A stretch of DNA of 64,000 nucleotides from NCBI GenBank assembly GCA_034508935.3, contig CM067453.1, forward strand, positions 3,924,036-3,988,035, given 5' to 3'. How positions within the stretch are numbered: the stretch's first letter is position 1; each line of letters begins with the position of its first letter. Below are positions 44,336-56,316 of the stretch, piece by piece. A model generated the notes under the pieces. That model worked only from the letters and a program-made list of their open reading frames with translations, was not told the origin of the DNA and ran no database searches. The translations under genes and the position numbers were made by a program. The stretch comes from Berghia stephanieae. Taxonomy: Eukaryota > Mollusca > Gastropoda > Nudibranchia > Aeolidiidae.

Positions 44336-46732
44336 TCATTATTACTATCATTGTTTGCCTTGCTTTATTATTGATTTTATTTACTTGATTTGTTGATGAA
44401 AATATTATATTCTTGTATGAGTTATATTGACAATTGCCTACAAATAAACTTTTGAATCTTGTACAAAAAATAAAAAAAATAATGCATTCGCGCAGGTGTG
44501 TCCCGGGACAGTCCTGTCCTAGTGCGGAACCCCTTTTGAATAGAAGTTTTCTCCAGTGGGACAGGACAAATTTGTCCTGGGACAGTTTTGTCCTAGTGCG
44601 GAAGGAGTCTTACACGTATTTTTAAGGGTTTTACGGCGCTTGCAACACATTAAGGTCATATCACGACGTAAATACTGAATATGGAGAATTTATCGATAAA
44701 GTAATTTTAATCTCAAATAAACATGCCCCTTTCAAAATTAGATACCCACTAAGGAAGCCAGTACCATTCATGAACAGTGAATTAAGGAAAGCTATATATA
44801 GAAAAAAGAATGCTTCATAACAAATACTTGAAAGAAAAAACAAAAATATCATGGGAAAGTTATAAAGAACAACGAAATTATGTGGTAAAATTAAAAAGAA
44901 GTTCAATTAAACGTTAGTTGCTTCTTAGAAAGGTGCACGGAGGACAGAAGTCAAAAGATTTCTGGCCAACGGCCAAACCATTCTTATCGAAGAAGCACAA
45001 CAAAGATCAACAAAAGATTGTACTTCAAGATGGTGAAAAGATATTGAATAATGTTGGTGATATCTGTAACAATTTTAACTCTTTCTTTGTAAATGTTGCA
45101 AATGACATTGGTAAAGACGTTGTTTATTATCCAGAAACTCACCCAAGCATCAAATCCATCAAAGAAAACTTACCCGACCTTCCGAAATTGGAATTCAAAG
45201 AAACTGATTCACACACTGTCCAGAAAGTTATCAACAATATCAATGTTAAGAAAGAAACTGGTTTTGACAATTTTCCGGCCAGACTTCTTAAAGCTGACTC
45301 CCCCGTGCTGGCTGAACCAATAACGAATCTAATTAACAAATCAATTTCTTTTGGTGTGTTTCCTGATCAATTGAAATTAGCCCAAGTCACGCCTTTATAT
45401 AAAAAACAATATCCTCTAAATGTGACAAACTATCGTCCTGTTACCTGTTGTTTCCAAAGTATTTGAAAAAAATATATTTCAGCAATTATCAATATATTTC
45501 GATGACTTTTTAAATGACTACTTGTGTGCTTTTCGTAAAGGCCATGGTTGCCAAACACTTTTACGTTTAATTGAAGATTGGAAAGAGGCATTAGACGATA
45601 ACAAATATTTCTCTGCAATCCTCATGGACCTTTCGAAGGCGTTCGACTGCTTGCCTCACAACATTCTTATTGCTAAACTAGCTGCCTATGGGCTAGAACA
45701 AAAAGCTCTTTATTTAATTGAAAATTACTTGAGCAGAAGAAAACAACAAATAAAATTAGAGGATGATGTGAGCGAGTGGGCAAGCATTAAAAAAGGCGTT
45801 CCACAGGGATCAATTCTTGGACCATTACTTTTTAAACATTTTTATAAATGATATATTTTACTTTATCAGAGAGGGAAACTTATATAATTATGCTGACGAT
45901 AATACCCTGTCATATGCTCATTCAAATTTCGATATGCTTTTAAAAACTATTGAAAATGAAAGCGAAATCCTTATCAAATGGTTCGAAATAAACTGTATGC
46001 AAGCAAACCCGGACAAATTCCAGGCAATTGCAGTAGGTACAAAAACACACACAAAAAAACCCACGTTCAATATTGGAACTGCAAGTACTACATGTGAAGA
46101 AGTTGTGAAATTACTAGGGATCGACATAGACTACCAACTAAAATTTGATTTACACATTAAAACCATCTGCCGTAAAGCTTCTCAGCAATTAAATGTCTTT
46201 AAAAGGCTTGGAAAATACCTTTCAAAATTGAACAAGTTAACAATATTTCACTCTTTTGTATTGTCAAATTTCAATTTCTGTCCACTAGCTTGGCATTTCT
46301 GTTCTAAAACTAATTGTGATAAACTTGAAAAGAAACAAGAAATAGCACTGCGTTTTATTTATGAAGATGACAAAAAATCATACGACCAATTACTTTCAAA
46401 GGCCAAAGTTCCCTCCCTACAAATAAGACGAATGAGAACAATTGCTTTGGAAACGTTTAAAATTTTATACAAAATTGCTCCTCCTTGTCTATCTGATATG
46501 GTCATTTTGAAAAATAACAGATACAATTTTAGATATTCAAACCTCCTTGATATTATAAGGGTCAGAACAACGTCTTATGGCAAAAGATCTTTCAGATATT
46601 CTGCTGCTGTGCTTTGGAATGAACTTCCCGAGCACATCAGGAAAATCTCAAATTTTAATGTTTTCAAAAATCATATTATCTTCTCATGGAATGGCCAGCC
46701 ATGCAAATGTAATATTTGTAATTAATCTAACC

Positions 46733-46734
46733 GT

Positions 46735-46805
<71 letters not shown>

Positions 46806-46812
46806 ATAATAT
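46733..46812. repeat. AC and AT microsatellites
   Basis: They lie at the junction between the LINE 3' UTR and the Penelope-like insertion. AT repeats recur at the other junction (48768-48800). Confidence 0.85.
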
Positions 46813-48768
46813 GTAAATTTCACTCACATTTTTTAGCCGAGACGACTCGTTTCTGTGTTCCTTACACTTACACTTCCTCAGTCGGCATAATCCATTTGCA
46901 ATGTCCGTAGAAAACTCCAAACTAAAGTTGTTTCGCTGTGTAGTGGTGATTAGTTTTGATGTGTATTGTGATGTGCTCTCATGTTTATATTATGAGTGTG
47001 TGTGTGTGTGTATGTGTGTGTGTAGGTGTGTTGCGTGTTGTGTGTACATGTGTGTGTGTGATATTGTAGTGGAATGTGGTTGCGGCGGGGGGGGGGGGGG
47101 GAGGAGGGGTATAATGGGGTCGGGAGTGGGGGAAAGGGGGGGGGGGGGTTATTTGGCCTTTTGCGTTTTGAGCTTGAATTTGTTAGAGTGTCTGCACATT
47201 GTCATCAGTTCAGATCTTTTGTTTAAGGTGCTATTGTTTCTGTGGTTGTGTAGTAAAATCTCCAGTTTCTCTGTCAGGCATAAATTGCATTTTCTAGCAC
47301 CGCATCTGTAGGGGCTGCTTTGCTTGACGACCTCCCAGGTTATTGTTGGTGTTTTTAAGTGTGTTTATTTGTTCCCAATAGTGCATTGCTAATTTGGTGC
47401 TTTTTGCTTTGCGTTCGTGTGTTATGGAGGCTTTGTGGTTGTTGTATCGTGTTTTGAATGGGGGTTCTGTGCTGCCGATGTATTGTGCTGCGGTGTTATC
47501 AGTGGTTATGGTGGCTTTGTAGACTATGGCGCTTTTTTGGCAGTTTCCTTTAAGAGGGCAATTGTCTTTCTGCAGTTACAGTTGTCTTTATTTGTATTGA
47601 TGTTGTTGGGTTCGGCTATGATTTGTCTGTTGTGGTTGATAATGATGTGTTTCATGTTTTGTGCACAGTTGTAGCTTATCTTGACGTTGTTTCTGTTGAT
47701 TATTTTGTGCAGACGGTGGTTCTTCGGGAAGTGCTTATCGATGAGTGCAAGGAACTGCTTGCTGATATTTGAAGTGATTGCGTTGTTGAACGGCGGGTTG
47801 AACCATATTATATTCCTTTTTCTGTTTTGTTTTGGTGTTGTGGCGTGTGTTAGATTTTTGTATTTCAGTGTTGAGGTGTGTCCGCTCTGTTTGAGTGCCA
47901 TTTCGTAGTCTTGTTTTGTTTCGTTGAATATGTTTTCATTTGAAGAGAGGTTGTTTAGCCGTTGTTCTATCATGGTGGGTATTTGTTTTATTATCGTAGG
48001 TGGGTGGTTGGAGTGTTTGTGGACGTACAATTGGGCGCTGTTGGGTTTCTTGTATGGTCTATACGTGTTAGTTTTGAGGCAGAGGGTTGTGTCCAGGAAA
48101 TCGACTTGGTGTAGGTTACTTTCTAGTGTGATTTTGAGGTCGAGATCCTTGAATAATTTTATGAGTTTTTTCTTCATTCTTTCAATGTTGGATTTTGATG
48201 TTGTGGTGTGTGTTCCTAGTCCGTCGTCCCTGTAGAGGCCGAAGTTTATGTTAGGCAGTTGGTTCTTGATCTGGTGTGTGATGTAAAGGCCCACTAGTTC
48301 GCACACTTCTGCTCCGTCGTATGCACCCATGGTGACGTCAAATTGGCCCTTTTTCTTGGTCCAGATTTCTCCGTTGTGGAAGAGGAGCGACCGTCTTGCG
48401 TGTTTGATTATGTTTATGGTGTTTTGTCGATGTCGGTGTGCTCTGTTGCGAATGTGATGGCTCTGGTGAATGTTTTTTCTGTTATACTGGCGTAAAAATC
48501 AGAGATATCAAGCTGTATGAATTGTAGGTTGCGTTTGTTGGTGAGGGTTTTAAACCATTTGATGACTGCTTGTGTGTTTGTCCATTGTTGTATGTTTGTG
48601 TTTTTTCTAATTGTGTTGTTGATTTCTTGGAGGTAGTGCTTGCTTATAATACCTATTTCTGATTTGGCTGGGTTATTAATCTGCATGATGGGTTGTTGTT
48701 GAAGTCTGTTTTCTGGTCTTTTAGTGTTATAAAAGCCTCGTTGGGTGCGATACATTCTATCCTCTCCT
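46812..48768 (-). mobile_element. Penelope-like element (PLE), fossil
   Basis: In order along the minus strand come RT motifs (LQFIQLDISDFYASI and the PLE-type GLYRDDGLG), a Cys-rich linker, a GIY-YIG-type endonuclease (AAQYIGSTEPPFKTRY) and the typical PLE C-terminus (CNLCLTEKLEIL...). The reading region ends near 47149. The element lacks its N-terminal part and is broken in several places, about two or three. It is inserted in the 3' UTR of a LINE at an AC/AT repeat and so is younger than that LINE. Confidence 0.8.
47084..47148. repeat. G-rich tracts
   Basis: Two G homopolymer tracts next to the PLE coding end. Confidence 0.75.
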
Positions 48769-49611
48769 CCATATATATAATATATATATATATAATATTA
48801 TGTTACTATTCTTTGTGTGTCATGATTGGAATCTTGATGAAAGAATGTTTTTAAGGGAAAATGTATTACTATGTATTTTTATGCACTATGTGTTAAAACC
48901 TATGTCGGTCAAAGGCTTCTATTAGCCTGACTACATTATCTATGAAACATTTTTTAAATGCCGACAATAAATAAATATTTGAATTGAATTGAATTGAAAT
49001 CAGCGCCAGTAAAAAGGAAGAAAATGGGATAGTAAAAGGGTCTAGAATTACAATTAAAGCATCCAAGAATAAGGCAGACAAAGGGGAATTGGTTCAAATA
49101 GGGTACAGATGTAGATTCCAAGAGCACACTATCAGTGTACTCAGTTTGAGATCACCTAAAAGTCTCATCCAGACACAAGCACAGATCCCCACTAAGAGAA
49201 ATACACTCAAATGTTTACAAATCATATATAATACATAAACAAAACATTATACAGTGCATAACAGAGCTGATTTAGAAGGAAAAAATATCTCCCAAAACTA
49301 ACTGTACATTTGACTGTTTCCCTCCCAGTCCCAGCCAGGGTATCCGGTCAGGGCCAGGACAAAACCAATTAATCTCATTCCAAGACAAAGACAGAAAGCA
49401 TGTTGTTGGAAAACAAACATAGGGGGATAGAAGGCACAGTATGTACCCCCCTGCCCACTATGGGAGGTCAGGATCCCCACCCAGAAGTGATAACTTATAG
49501 GAACTGTGCTCTTATGCAGTTTTGCCAAATCAAGTTAACAAGTCTAAATTATTTATCTCAATTTTGAATTTTAACCTTAGATCTATACTGTTTTCCCGTT
49601 TAATGCGTTTG

Positions 49612-49906
49612 TGCGGCTATGAGGTCTTGTGGTATGACACTCGCTTTCGGATCGGAAGGTCTTGGGTTCCAGCCTCACTCGGCGCATAGTTGAGTCCTTG
49701 GAAAATACTCTTAACTCACATTCTCTCACCGTAGTCAGGTGTAAAATGAGTACCTGGCCTTTGACAGCGTTGTCTCTGTCACAAAAATTGTAATATTGCC
49801 TAACAGGCGTAATGTTTCGTTCTACATGTTACGTGTTGCTGTTGTCAGGGACCCCTTGTAAAGTGCTTTGAGCACATTTAGTGGATATTGCACTATATAA
49901 AAGCTC
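49612..49906 (+). mobile_element. SINE A, full copy
   Basis: The head GTGCGGCTATGAGGTCTTGT, body and GCACTATATAAAAGCTC tail are complete with scattered substitutions. Confidence 0.85.
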
Positions 49907-50064
49907 ATTTAAAAATGCCCGTGGACGGTGATAATCTCGACGTCTTATTGTCGACGACAATATACCGTGTCTGTTCAATTATTTTTTCTGTTCTTTTTTT
50001 TTTTCTAAAAGTGATCTATTGGTTTTTATTTTCTTACATGTTTTAAAAAATCATCTTTAAAAAA

Positions 50065-50578
50065 AGGGTTTTTCGGCGCTTTAAACCCTTTGATATCATT
50101 TCAATAGAAGAAAATGAGAAGGTCAAAATATTCTAGCTTTACAATTGAAAGCAACCAAGAAATGAAGACAAAGTGGTCTAGTTAAAATAGGAAATAGAAG
50201 TGGATTTCAAGCTCAAGAGCAATCCGTCCTTATGTTTATTTGATATCACCCGAAAGTCGCATCCTGGCATATAATGTACAGGAGCCCACAAACTGGAACA
50301 CACTCAAATGCTTACAGAGTAATCAATTCAAAGGAAACATAAAACAAAACAAAACAAAAAAACACACAAAAAAAGAAACAAACCCCAAAACAAGACAACA
50401 AGCCTCGTGTTGTATATAAAAGAGATATGATTTACAAAGAAGAAAGAATATCATCTCCCAAAAATAATACTTTACATTTGACTTTCCCCCTCAGCTAAGG
50501 ACTGCGGCCAGTATCAAGACAAAACCAAGTAATCCCATTTCAAGACAAAGACAAAAGGCAACACGGAAAGAGAAAACA
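50065..50578 (+). mobile_element. Retroposon D, strongly diverged
   Basis: TTTTTCGGCGCTTTAAACCC, ATTTCAATAGAAGAAAATGA, TTTACATTTGACTTTCCCCC and AAGTAATCCCATTTCAAGAC keep the D order. An A-rich insertion lies at 50335-50400. It is the oldest D copy by appearance. Confidence 0.6.
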
Positions 50579-50628
50579 TTTGTGGAGAATATAAGTATTA
50601 AAATTGTGCCAACTATCGGGAACCTCCG

Positions 50629-50701
50629 TGGTGTAATGGTAGCAGGTCTGACCGGTAATCAGAAGGTCTGGGGTTCGATGCCCAGTCGAGGTCGACTGAT
50701 T
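50629..50701 (+). tRNA. tRNA-Thr(GGT)-like sequence
   Basis: The A box TGGTGTAATGGTAG and B box GGTTCGATGCC are intact, and the anticodon stem TCTGA/TCAGA is perfect with loop CCGGTAA (anticodon GGT). The acceptor stem has one mismatch and the T stem one mismatch. A GGT tRNA-Thr is unusual in animals, which normally use AGT, CGT and TGT. It is more likely a tRNA pseudogene or SINE head than a working tRNA. Confidence 0.5.
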
Positions 50702-50880
50702 TTTTGTGATGGTCTTTTTCTTGTATTTTTCTTTCTTGCTTAGTCTTGTACCGTTCATACACACTTGTTCAGTTTACTAAATTCCTAAACGCTAAATCTT
50801 TTGTTTTGAAAAAGATTAAAACGTCATCACTCAATTGTCTTCTGTAATTATTAAAGCTTAAAATATTTTCATGTTCAGTT

Positions 50881-51166
50881 GGATTCAATAGTCTGATGTC
50901 ACGTCGCCCATCAACGGCGGCCATCGTGGATTTAAACAAAGAAAATCTGTACTTTTAATTCTTCATGCTGGCTAGAACTTTTCATATTTCTTGTGATCAG
51001 AATGTGCAAAAGTCAAAACATGATCAAATTTATAATGTTTTTTTCCCCTCTGGATACGCTTTTATGATCGTAGGAGAAATATTTCATAAAGGCCTCCGCC
51101 ATTGTTCCGATAGTTTCGAGCCAGTTACTAAGTTACCATGCGTCATTACGAGGGAAGTGTTGAATA
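50881..51166 (+). mobile_element. MITE E, copy 4
   Basis: It runs from GGATTCAATAGTCTGATGTC to GGGAAGTGTTGAA, with the right terminal repeat partly deleted. Confidence 0.75.
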
Positions 51167-51236
51167 TTCGTTTGAAACGTTGATCATGTTTAAATTTTCT
51201 CCTAACATCCTTGCGTTTTATCGCTATCTGGCTCAA

Positions 51237-51434
51237 TATAGATAGTATGCGCTTGGCTATGAAGCTCACAACATTGTCATTCAGAAGTATAACGGACCAA
51301 CACACAAAACTTTGTGTAACCATGAACGTTCATAGTCAGGTTAATACAGTTTAGTGAGAATAACTCATAAACGCGGATGGAAAAAAAAAAACAATAACAA
51401 AGACCTGGGTGACGTCAACTTCGAACTATCTATA
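51237..51434 (-). mobile_element. MITE M1, copy 9
   Basis: It runs from TATAGATAGTATGCGCTTGG to TTCGAACTATCTATA. It is the copy with the best-preserved ends on both sides. Confidence 0.85.
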
Positions 51435-51589
51435 TATCGATCTACTTATTGTCAGTAAAAAAAGAAATCTCGAAATTGAGTCTCTGACACAATTGATGGT
51501 AAATCGAGTATAGGAAAAGTATTTGGCACGGGTTGTGTTCATTGTTGTCATGGAAATATACTCTAGAATCAACACTTCCCGGACAGGAC

Positions 51590-51965
51590 TGAAAGAGGGG
51601 GTGTGGGGCAGTCAAATGTATACGTAGTTATAGTTTTGGGAGAACATATTTTTGTTGGTGTAAATCATCTCTCTTTTGTGTATTGTTATATATATGTTGT
51701 TCTGAATGAGTAATTGTGTTCCTCCTTGTCGAGTCATGAGCTTGTGTCTTGATGAGACATTTAGGTGATCTCAAACTATTAACTACATTGATGGTATGCT
51801 CCTGGAATCTACATCTGTTTCCTATTTCCTCCCACTTCCCCTTTGTCTTACTTTTCCTTGAGTGCTTTAATTGTAAATCTAGAATCTTTTGACTATCCCA
51901 TTTTCTTCCTTTTTACTGGCGCCGATATGACCTAAATGCGTTGCAAGCCACGTTTTACTAAAAAA
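51590..51965 (-). mobile_element. Retroposon D, 5'-truncated
   Basis: The 3' part ends TTTACTGGCGCCGATATGAC, GTTGCAAGCCACG and an A tract. The 5' TCTGGGTGGGG end is missing. Confidence 0.7.
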
Positions 51966-52164
51966 AAAAAAAAGAGTTGACGCAATGGTAATTCTTATGA
52001 TCACATATTTTGATATTGCTAACATTTCACTCGTCGTTGTAAATAAGGCCAAATTATATTGATGAGAAATTATATAGGTGACGTTATTGAAGGAATAAAA
52101 TAAAGTATTCTTGAACTCGTGCATTTTAAATTTAGAACTCATTCTCAATTCGCGCTTCTAAGAA

Positions 52165-52630
52165 AATGGGATGGTGAAAAAGTTCTAGAATTACAATTAA
52201 AAGCACATTAGAAAAGTAAGACAAATGGAAATAACTCAAATTGGGAACAGATGTAGATTCCCAGAGCATAGTAACATTGTGCATAGTTTGAGTTTGAGAT
52301 CACCTAAAAGTCTCATCCTGACACAAGCACATGTCCCCACTATGAGAAATACACTCAAATGTTTACAAATCGTACGGGTACGTTAAAAAAAATTACACCA
52401 CATCACAGAGAGATGATTTACAAAGGAAAAGAAATATCATCTCCCAAAACTAATACTAGCCTACACATTTGGCTGTTTCCCTCCCAGCCAAGGATCCTGT
52501 CCAGAGAAAGAACAAAACCAAGTAATCTCATTCACTATGAGACAAAGACGGAAACCAGATATAGGGATATAGAAGACGTAGTAAGTGACCTTCCTGCCTA
52601 TTATGGGAGGACCAGAACCCCATCCAATAA
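52165..52630 (+). mobile_element. Retroposon D, partial
   Basis: It runs from GAAAATGGGATGGTGAAAAA to AGAACCCCATCCAATA. The GGCGCTTGC end is missing. Confidence 0.7.
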
Positions 52631-52661
52631 TAAAAATGTTGCTGTTTGAAGTTCGAAGAAA

Positions 52662-53512
52662 AAATAACAATGCGTATTGAATTTTAAACTTCAATTTATT
52701 AGACGAAGACAGATACTGTGGACGTTTCGGGTTTCCCCTTTATCAACAAAACAGGATGAATGAAACACTACAGACGAATGATGTTTTTGTTTGTTGTTTT
52801 TGAGGGTTTTACGGCGCTTGCAACACATTAAGTTCATATCAGCGCCAGTAAAAAAGGAAGAAAATGGGATAGAAAAAAGTTCTAGAATTATAATTAAAGC
52901 ACCCAAGAAAAGGTAAGACAAAGGGGAATTGGATCATATAAGAAAGTAAACAGATGTAGATTCCAAGAGCACAGTATCAAAGTACTTAGTTTGAGATCAC
53001 TAAAAGTCTCATCCAGACACAAGCACAGGTCCCCACTAAGAGGAATACACTCAAATGTTTTACAAATCATATATAATACAAAGAAAACATAATGCAGGAA
53101 GATAATTTACAAGGAAAAAAATATCATCTCCCAAAACTAACTATACATTTGCCTGTTTCCCTCTAAGCCAGGATATCCTGGCAGGGTCAGGACAAAACCA
53201 AGTAATCTCATTCCAAGACAAAGACAGAAAGCATGTTGGAAAACAGATATAGGGGGATAGAATACCCAGTATGTACCTCCCTGCCCACTATGGGAGGTCA
53301 GGAACCCCACCCAGACAGACGAATGAGAGAATGTGATAGTGGCGTAGTTAAGGTGAAGGTGAATCCACATTCACCTTAACTAAGCCACTATCACATTCTT
53401 CATTCGTCTGTAGTGTTATATTTATCCTGTTTTGTTGTTAAAGGGGAAACAACGAAACGTCAACAGTATCTGTCTTCTTCTAATGAATTGAAGCTTACAA
53501 TTCAATACGTAT
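52662..53512. mobile_element. Hairpin element K, interrupted by D
   Basis: The left arm at 52665-52790 and right arm at 53326-53510 are inverted copies. Outer ends are CGTATTGAATTTTAAACTTC and, complemented, CGTATTGAATTGTAAGCTTC. The axis is at about 53363 in AAGGTGAATCCACATTCACCTT. D is inserted in the left arm. K is non-coding, about 310 bp without D. Confidence 0.7.
52791..53325 (+). mobile_element. Retroposon D with 11-bp target duplication
   Basis: A complete D bounded by CAGACGAATGA on both sides (about 52780-52790 and 53315-53325). In transcription orientation (minus) it starts TCTGGGTGGGGTTCCTGACC and ends GCGCCGTAAAACCCTCAAAA with an A/C-rich tail. Such a duplication with an A-rich 3' tail marks target-primed retroposition. 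No tRNA, 5S or 7SL head was seen. Confidence 0.75.
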
Positions 53513-53519
53513 CGATAGT

Positions 53520-54145
53520 TTTTCAGCAAAGAATAATGACGTCACCCTCACGTCTTATATATTATTTTGATTGTAAATCCAATTTCTTAGCATCAAAATT
53601 ACCCTGAGATAATATCTAGTTACTTCTTTGAGGAGATTGGCTACGATTTCATTTTAATATAAATCAATAGCAGACAACTGCATCATATGCTTACAATAAA
53701 AATAATAAAAAAAAAACAACAACAACAACAACAAACAAAACAAAACAAAAGAAAATCCCATTAAATCGATAGGGCATTGGCGTGTGATTATTCAACTTGA
53801 ATAGTTACTATTTTAAACTATTGAATTCAAACTATATGTTTATACATAATTATCTATAAGTAGCAGATTATATTGATATCAAAATAATATATTATGATAT
53901 CGTTTTATAGATGTTATTGCTCTGATTTGAGTTAGACTAGACTAATTTTGCAAGAAATTATTAGATAAATATATATAATAGTTATCTTTTAGCGATCGAC
54001 AAAATACTTAAATGCCTCTTGTTATCGATATAATGGGGGAAAGAAGACATTCAATTCTTTGAACCAAAATAATATTATGCAATTTATTAATCATACCAAT
54101 TCTGGATCGATTTTGTTGGAAATTTTGATATCGATTTGAACATTA
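53520..54145. other. A+T-rich unique sequence
   Basis: No gene or recognised repeat, apart from a short AAC run near 53710-53735. Confidence 0.35.
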
Positions 54146-54147
54146 GA

Positions 54148-54380
<233 letters not shown>

Positions 54381-54635
54381 TTATTGTCCAAATTAAAGGC
54401 AATTCATGTGAGGTAAACAATGCTCAGTTTGGTTCATGGTATGAACATCAACACATTTACAAATACAGACACAGCCATACACGAACATACACGCTTGCAC
54501 ATTGTTTCTACACATGTATACAAAAGAAATGAGCTTACATACATACACATATACATACATACATACATACATGCAGACATATAATACAAATAATAGATAC
54601 ATCGAATAATATCGAGCAAACATTGCAAGTTATTA

Positions 54636-54866
54636 TTAACTCACTCAACCCTAACACCGACTATATCCGTAGTTAACGCTGGTTACTTTTACCCCATGCC
54701 TATTTATTACATTTTTTGTATATAGGTGTAGTATCAAAGCTAATGTTTTATAGTTTTTACATGTTAATGATAGTTGAATAAATCTATCTACGCAAATGCT
54801 CATTTTAAATACATTTTTTTTCCTATTTTGAAAAGTAGCAAAAATCTCTAGGATTGAGTGAGTTAA
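54636..54866 (+). mobile_element. TTAA MITE H, copy 1
   Basis: TTAACTCACTCAACCCTAAC at the left and GGATTGAGTGAGTTAA at the right give inverted ends beginning CTCACTCAA inside a TTAA duplication. It fits piggyBac- or Kolobok-type MITEs. Confidence 0.75.
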
Positions 54867-55022
54867 AAAGATTATAATACATCGATTTTGAATCTGTATC
54901 TATTTTCCCATTGTTATTGATAACAATAACAATGATGATAATGTTAGCAACTGATTATTGAATTATATATTATATTAAAGGAATTCATATTCACTCGACT
55001 GTACAAGAACTTTTATTTTGTT

Positions 55023-55258
55023 TTAACTCACTCAATCCTAGAGATTTTTGCTGCTTTTCAAAATTGGAAAAAAATGTATTATAAATGAGCATGTGCATAG
55101 ATAATTTTATTCAACTACCCAAAACATGTAAACATTAAGAACATTAGCTTTGATACTACGTCTATAATTTGTCTCATAAAAATGTAATAAATAGGCATGT
55201 AGTAAAAGTAACCTGGGTAAACTACGGATATAGTCGGTGTTAGGGCTGAGTGAGTTAA
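55023..55258 (-). mobile_element. TTAA MITE H, copy 2
   Basis: An inverted copy with TTAACTCACTCAATCCTAGA at the left and GTTAGGGCTGAGTGAGTTAA at the right. The internal TATAGTCGGTGTTAGGG and GGCATG blocks match copy 1 in reverse. Confidence 0.75.
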
Positions 55259-55284
55259 AAGACCCATGGATAAGGAGATATATA

Positions 55285-55585
55285 AGCTTCAATTCAATAC
55301 ACACATACACAAAAATAAATAAATAAATAAAGTAGATAGATGGATGTTCTGGGTCTCCCCATTATCAACAGATAGAATGATGAACAAGGAACGAAAGATG
55401 GATGGGTGGTGAGAGGATGACGTTGTTTAGGCGAATAAACAACACAACGATGTTATTTCATTTAGCAATGCCACCCTCTCATCTCGAATTCGTCTTTAGC
55501 ATTCATTTTATATATCGGCCTATTCTGTTGACAAAGGGGAAACCCGAACCGTCCATATCATGCATAAATAATTTATCTGCTTACG
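55285..55585. mobile_element. Hairpin element K, diverged
   Basis: AAGCTTCAATTCAATACACA begins the left arm. GTTCTGGGTCTCCCCATTAT and, on the right, GACAAAGGGGAAACCCGAAC are the inverted ribozyme-like blocks. The centre holds GGTGAGAGGATGACG and CACCCTCTCATC. Confidence 0.5.
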
Positions 55586-55714
55586 GTTTTTTATTCCGTA
55601 TAATTAGAAATTGTCTAAGAAGAACAACGAGGCTTAAATAAACGTGCGAACGAACGAATGATCCTGTAGGTAAGTAGACACCCTTTGGGTTATATTCGTC
55701 ACTTTGATTAAATT

Positions 55715-55715
55715 A

Positions 55716-55806
<91 letters not shown>

Positions 55807-55866
55807 TGTAGTAGTGGTGGTAGTACTAGTAATAGTAGTAGTAGTAGAAGTTGTGGTAATAGTAGT

Positions 55867-55925
<59 letters not shown>

Positions 55926-55995
55926 TTAGTAGTAGTGGTGGTAGTAGTAGTGGTAATAGTAGTATTCAAAGTAGTAGTAATAGTAGTAGTAGGTA
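55715..55995. repeat. AGT microsatellite
   Basis: A long AGT array with GGT variants. Poly-Val and poly-Ser frames over it are artefacts. Confidence 0.9.
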
Positions 55996-56129
55996 GAGGT
56001 AGAGTGGATATACTTAGTAATGTTTTTAACTTATATATAGCCAGACTCCGGTAAACAGGATCTATGCTTTTCACAAATTGATAGTTATAAAAGAACTGAC
56101 AAAATATCCAACAGACGCATACACAAACA

Positions 56130-56316
56130 CCCCCCCCCACACACACCCCCCCCCACACACACACCCCCCCCACACACACACCCCCCCCCACACACAACAC
56201 CCCCCACACACACACACACCCCCCCCACACACACACCCCCCCCCACCCACACACCCCCCCACACACACCCCCCCACACACACACACCCCCCCCACACACA
56301 CACACACACACACACA
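56130..56316. repeat. CA and C-tract compound microsatellite
   Basis: About ten alternations of a C tract (5-9) with ACACACA. Apparent frames are Pro/His/Thr or Gly/Val/Cys-only. Confidence 0.9.

Larger units (their letters stand above)
44666..48992 (+). mobile_element. CR1/jockey-type LINE, 5'-truncated
   Basis: The RT coding part spans about 44670-46725 and the 3' UTR resumes at 48790-48992, ending in a TTGAA-repeat tail. RT landmarks are NVTNYRPV, ILMDLSKAFDCLPHNIL (motif A), KKGVPQGSILGPLLF (motif B) and NYADDNTLSY (motif C, catalytic YADD). Then come the thumb and a Cys-rich end (CKCNICN). Two one-base shifts, near 45460 and 45840, break the frame, and the 5' endonuclease part is missing. 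The last 302 residues (45817-46725) are open. Clade inferred from motif style. Confidence 0.8.
44618..49490 (+). mobile_element. Retroposon D split by a LINE and a PLE
   Basis: D begins at 44618 (TTTTTAAGGGTTTTACGGCG) and stops at AGGTCATATCA near 44665. It resumes at about 48993 (TCAGCGCCAGTAAAAAGGAA) and ends GATCCCCACCCAGA at 49490. The 4.3 kb between is a LINE that is itself interrupted. D is thus the oldest of the three. Confidence 0.75.

Noticed and set aside
47417-48235. Plus-strand frames of 75-103 residues
   Set aside because: Antisense shadows of the Penelope-like element.
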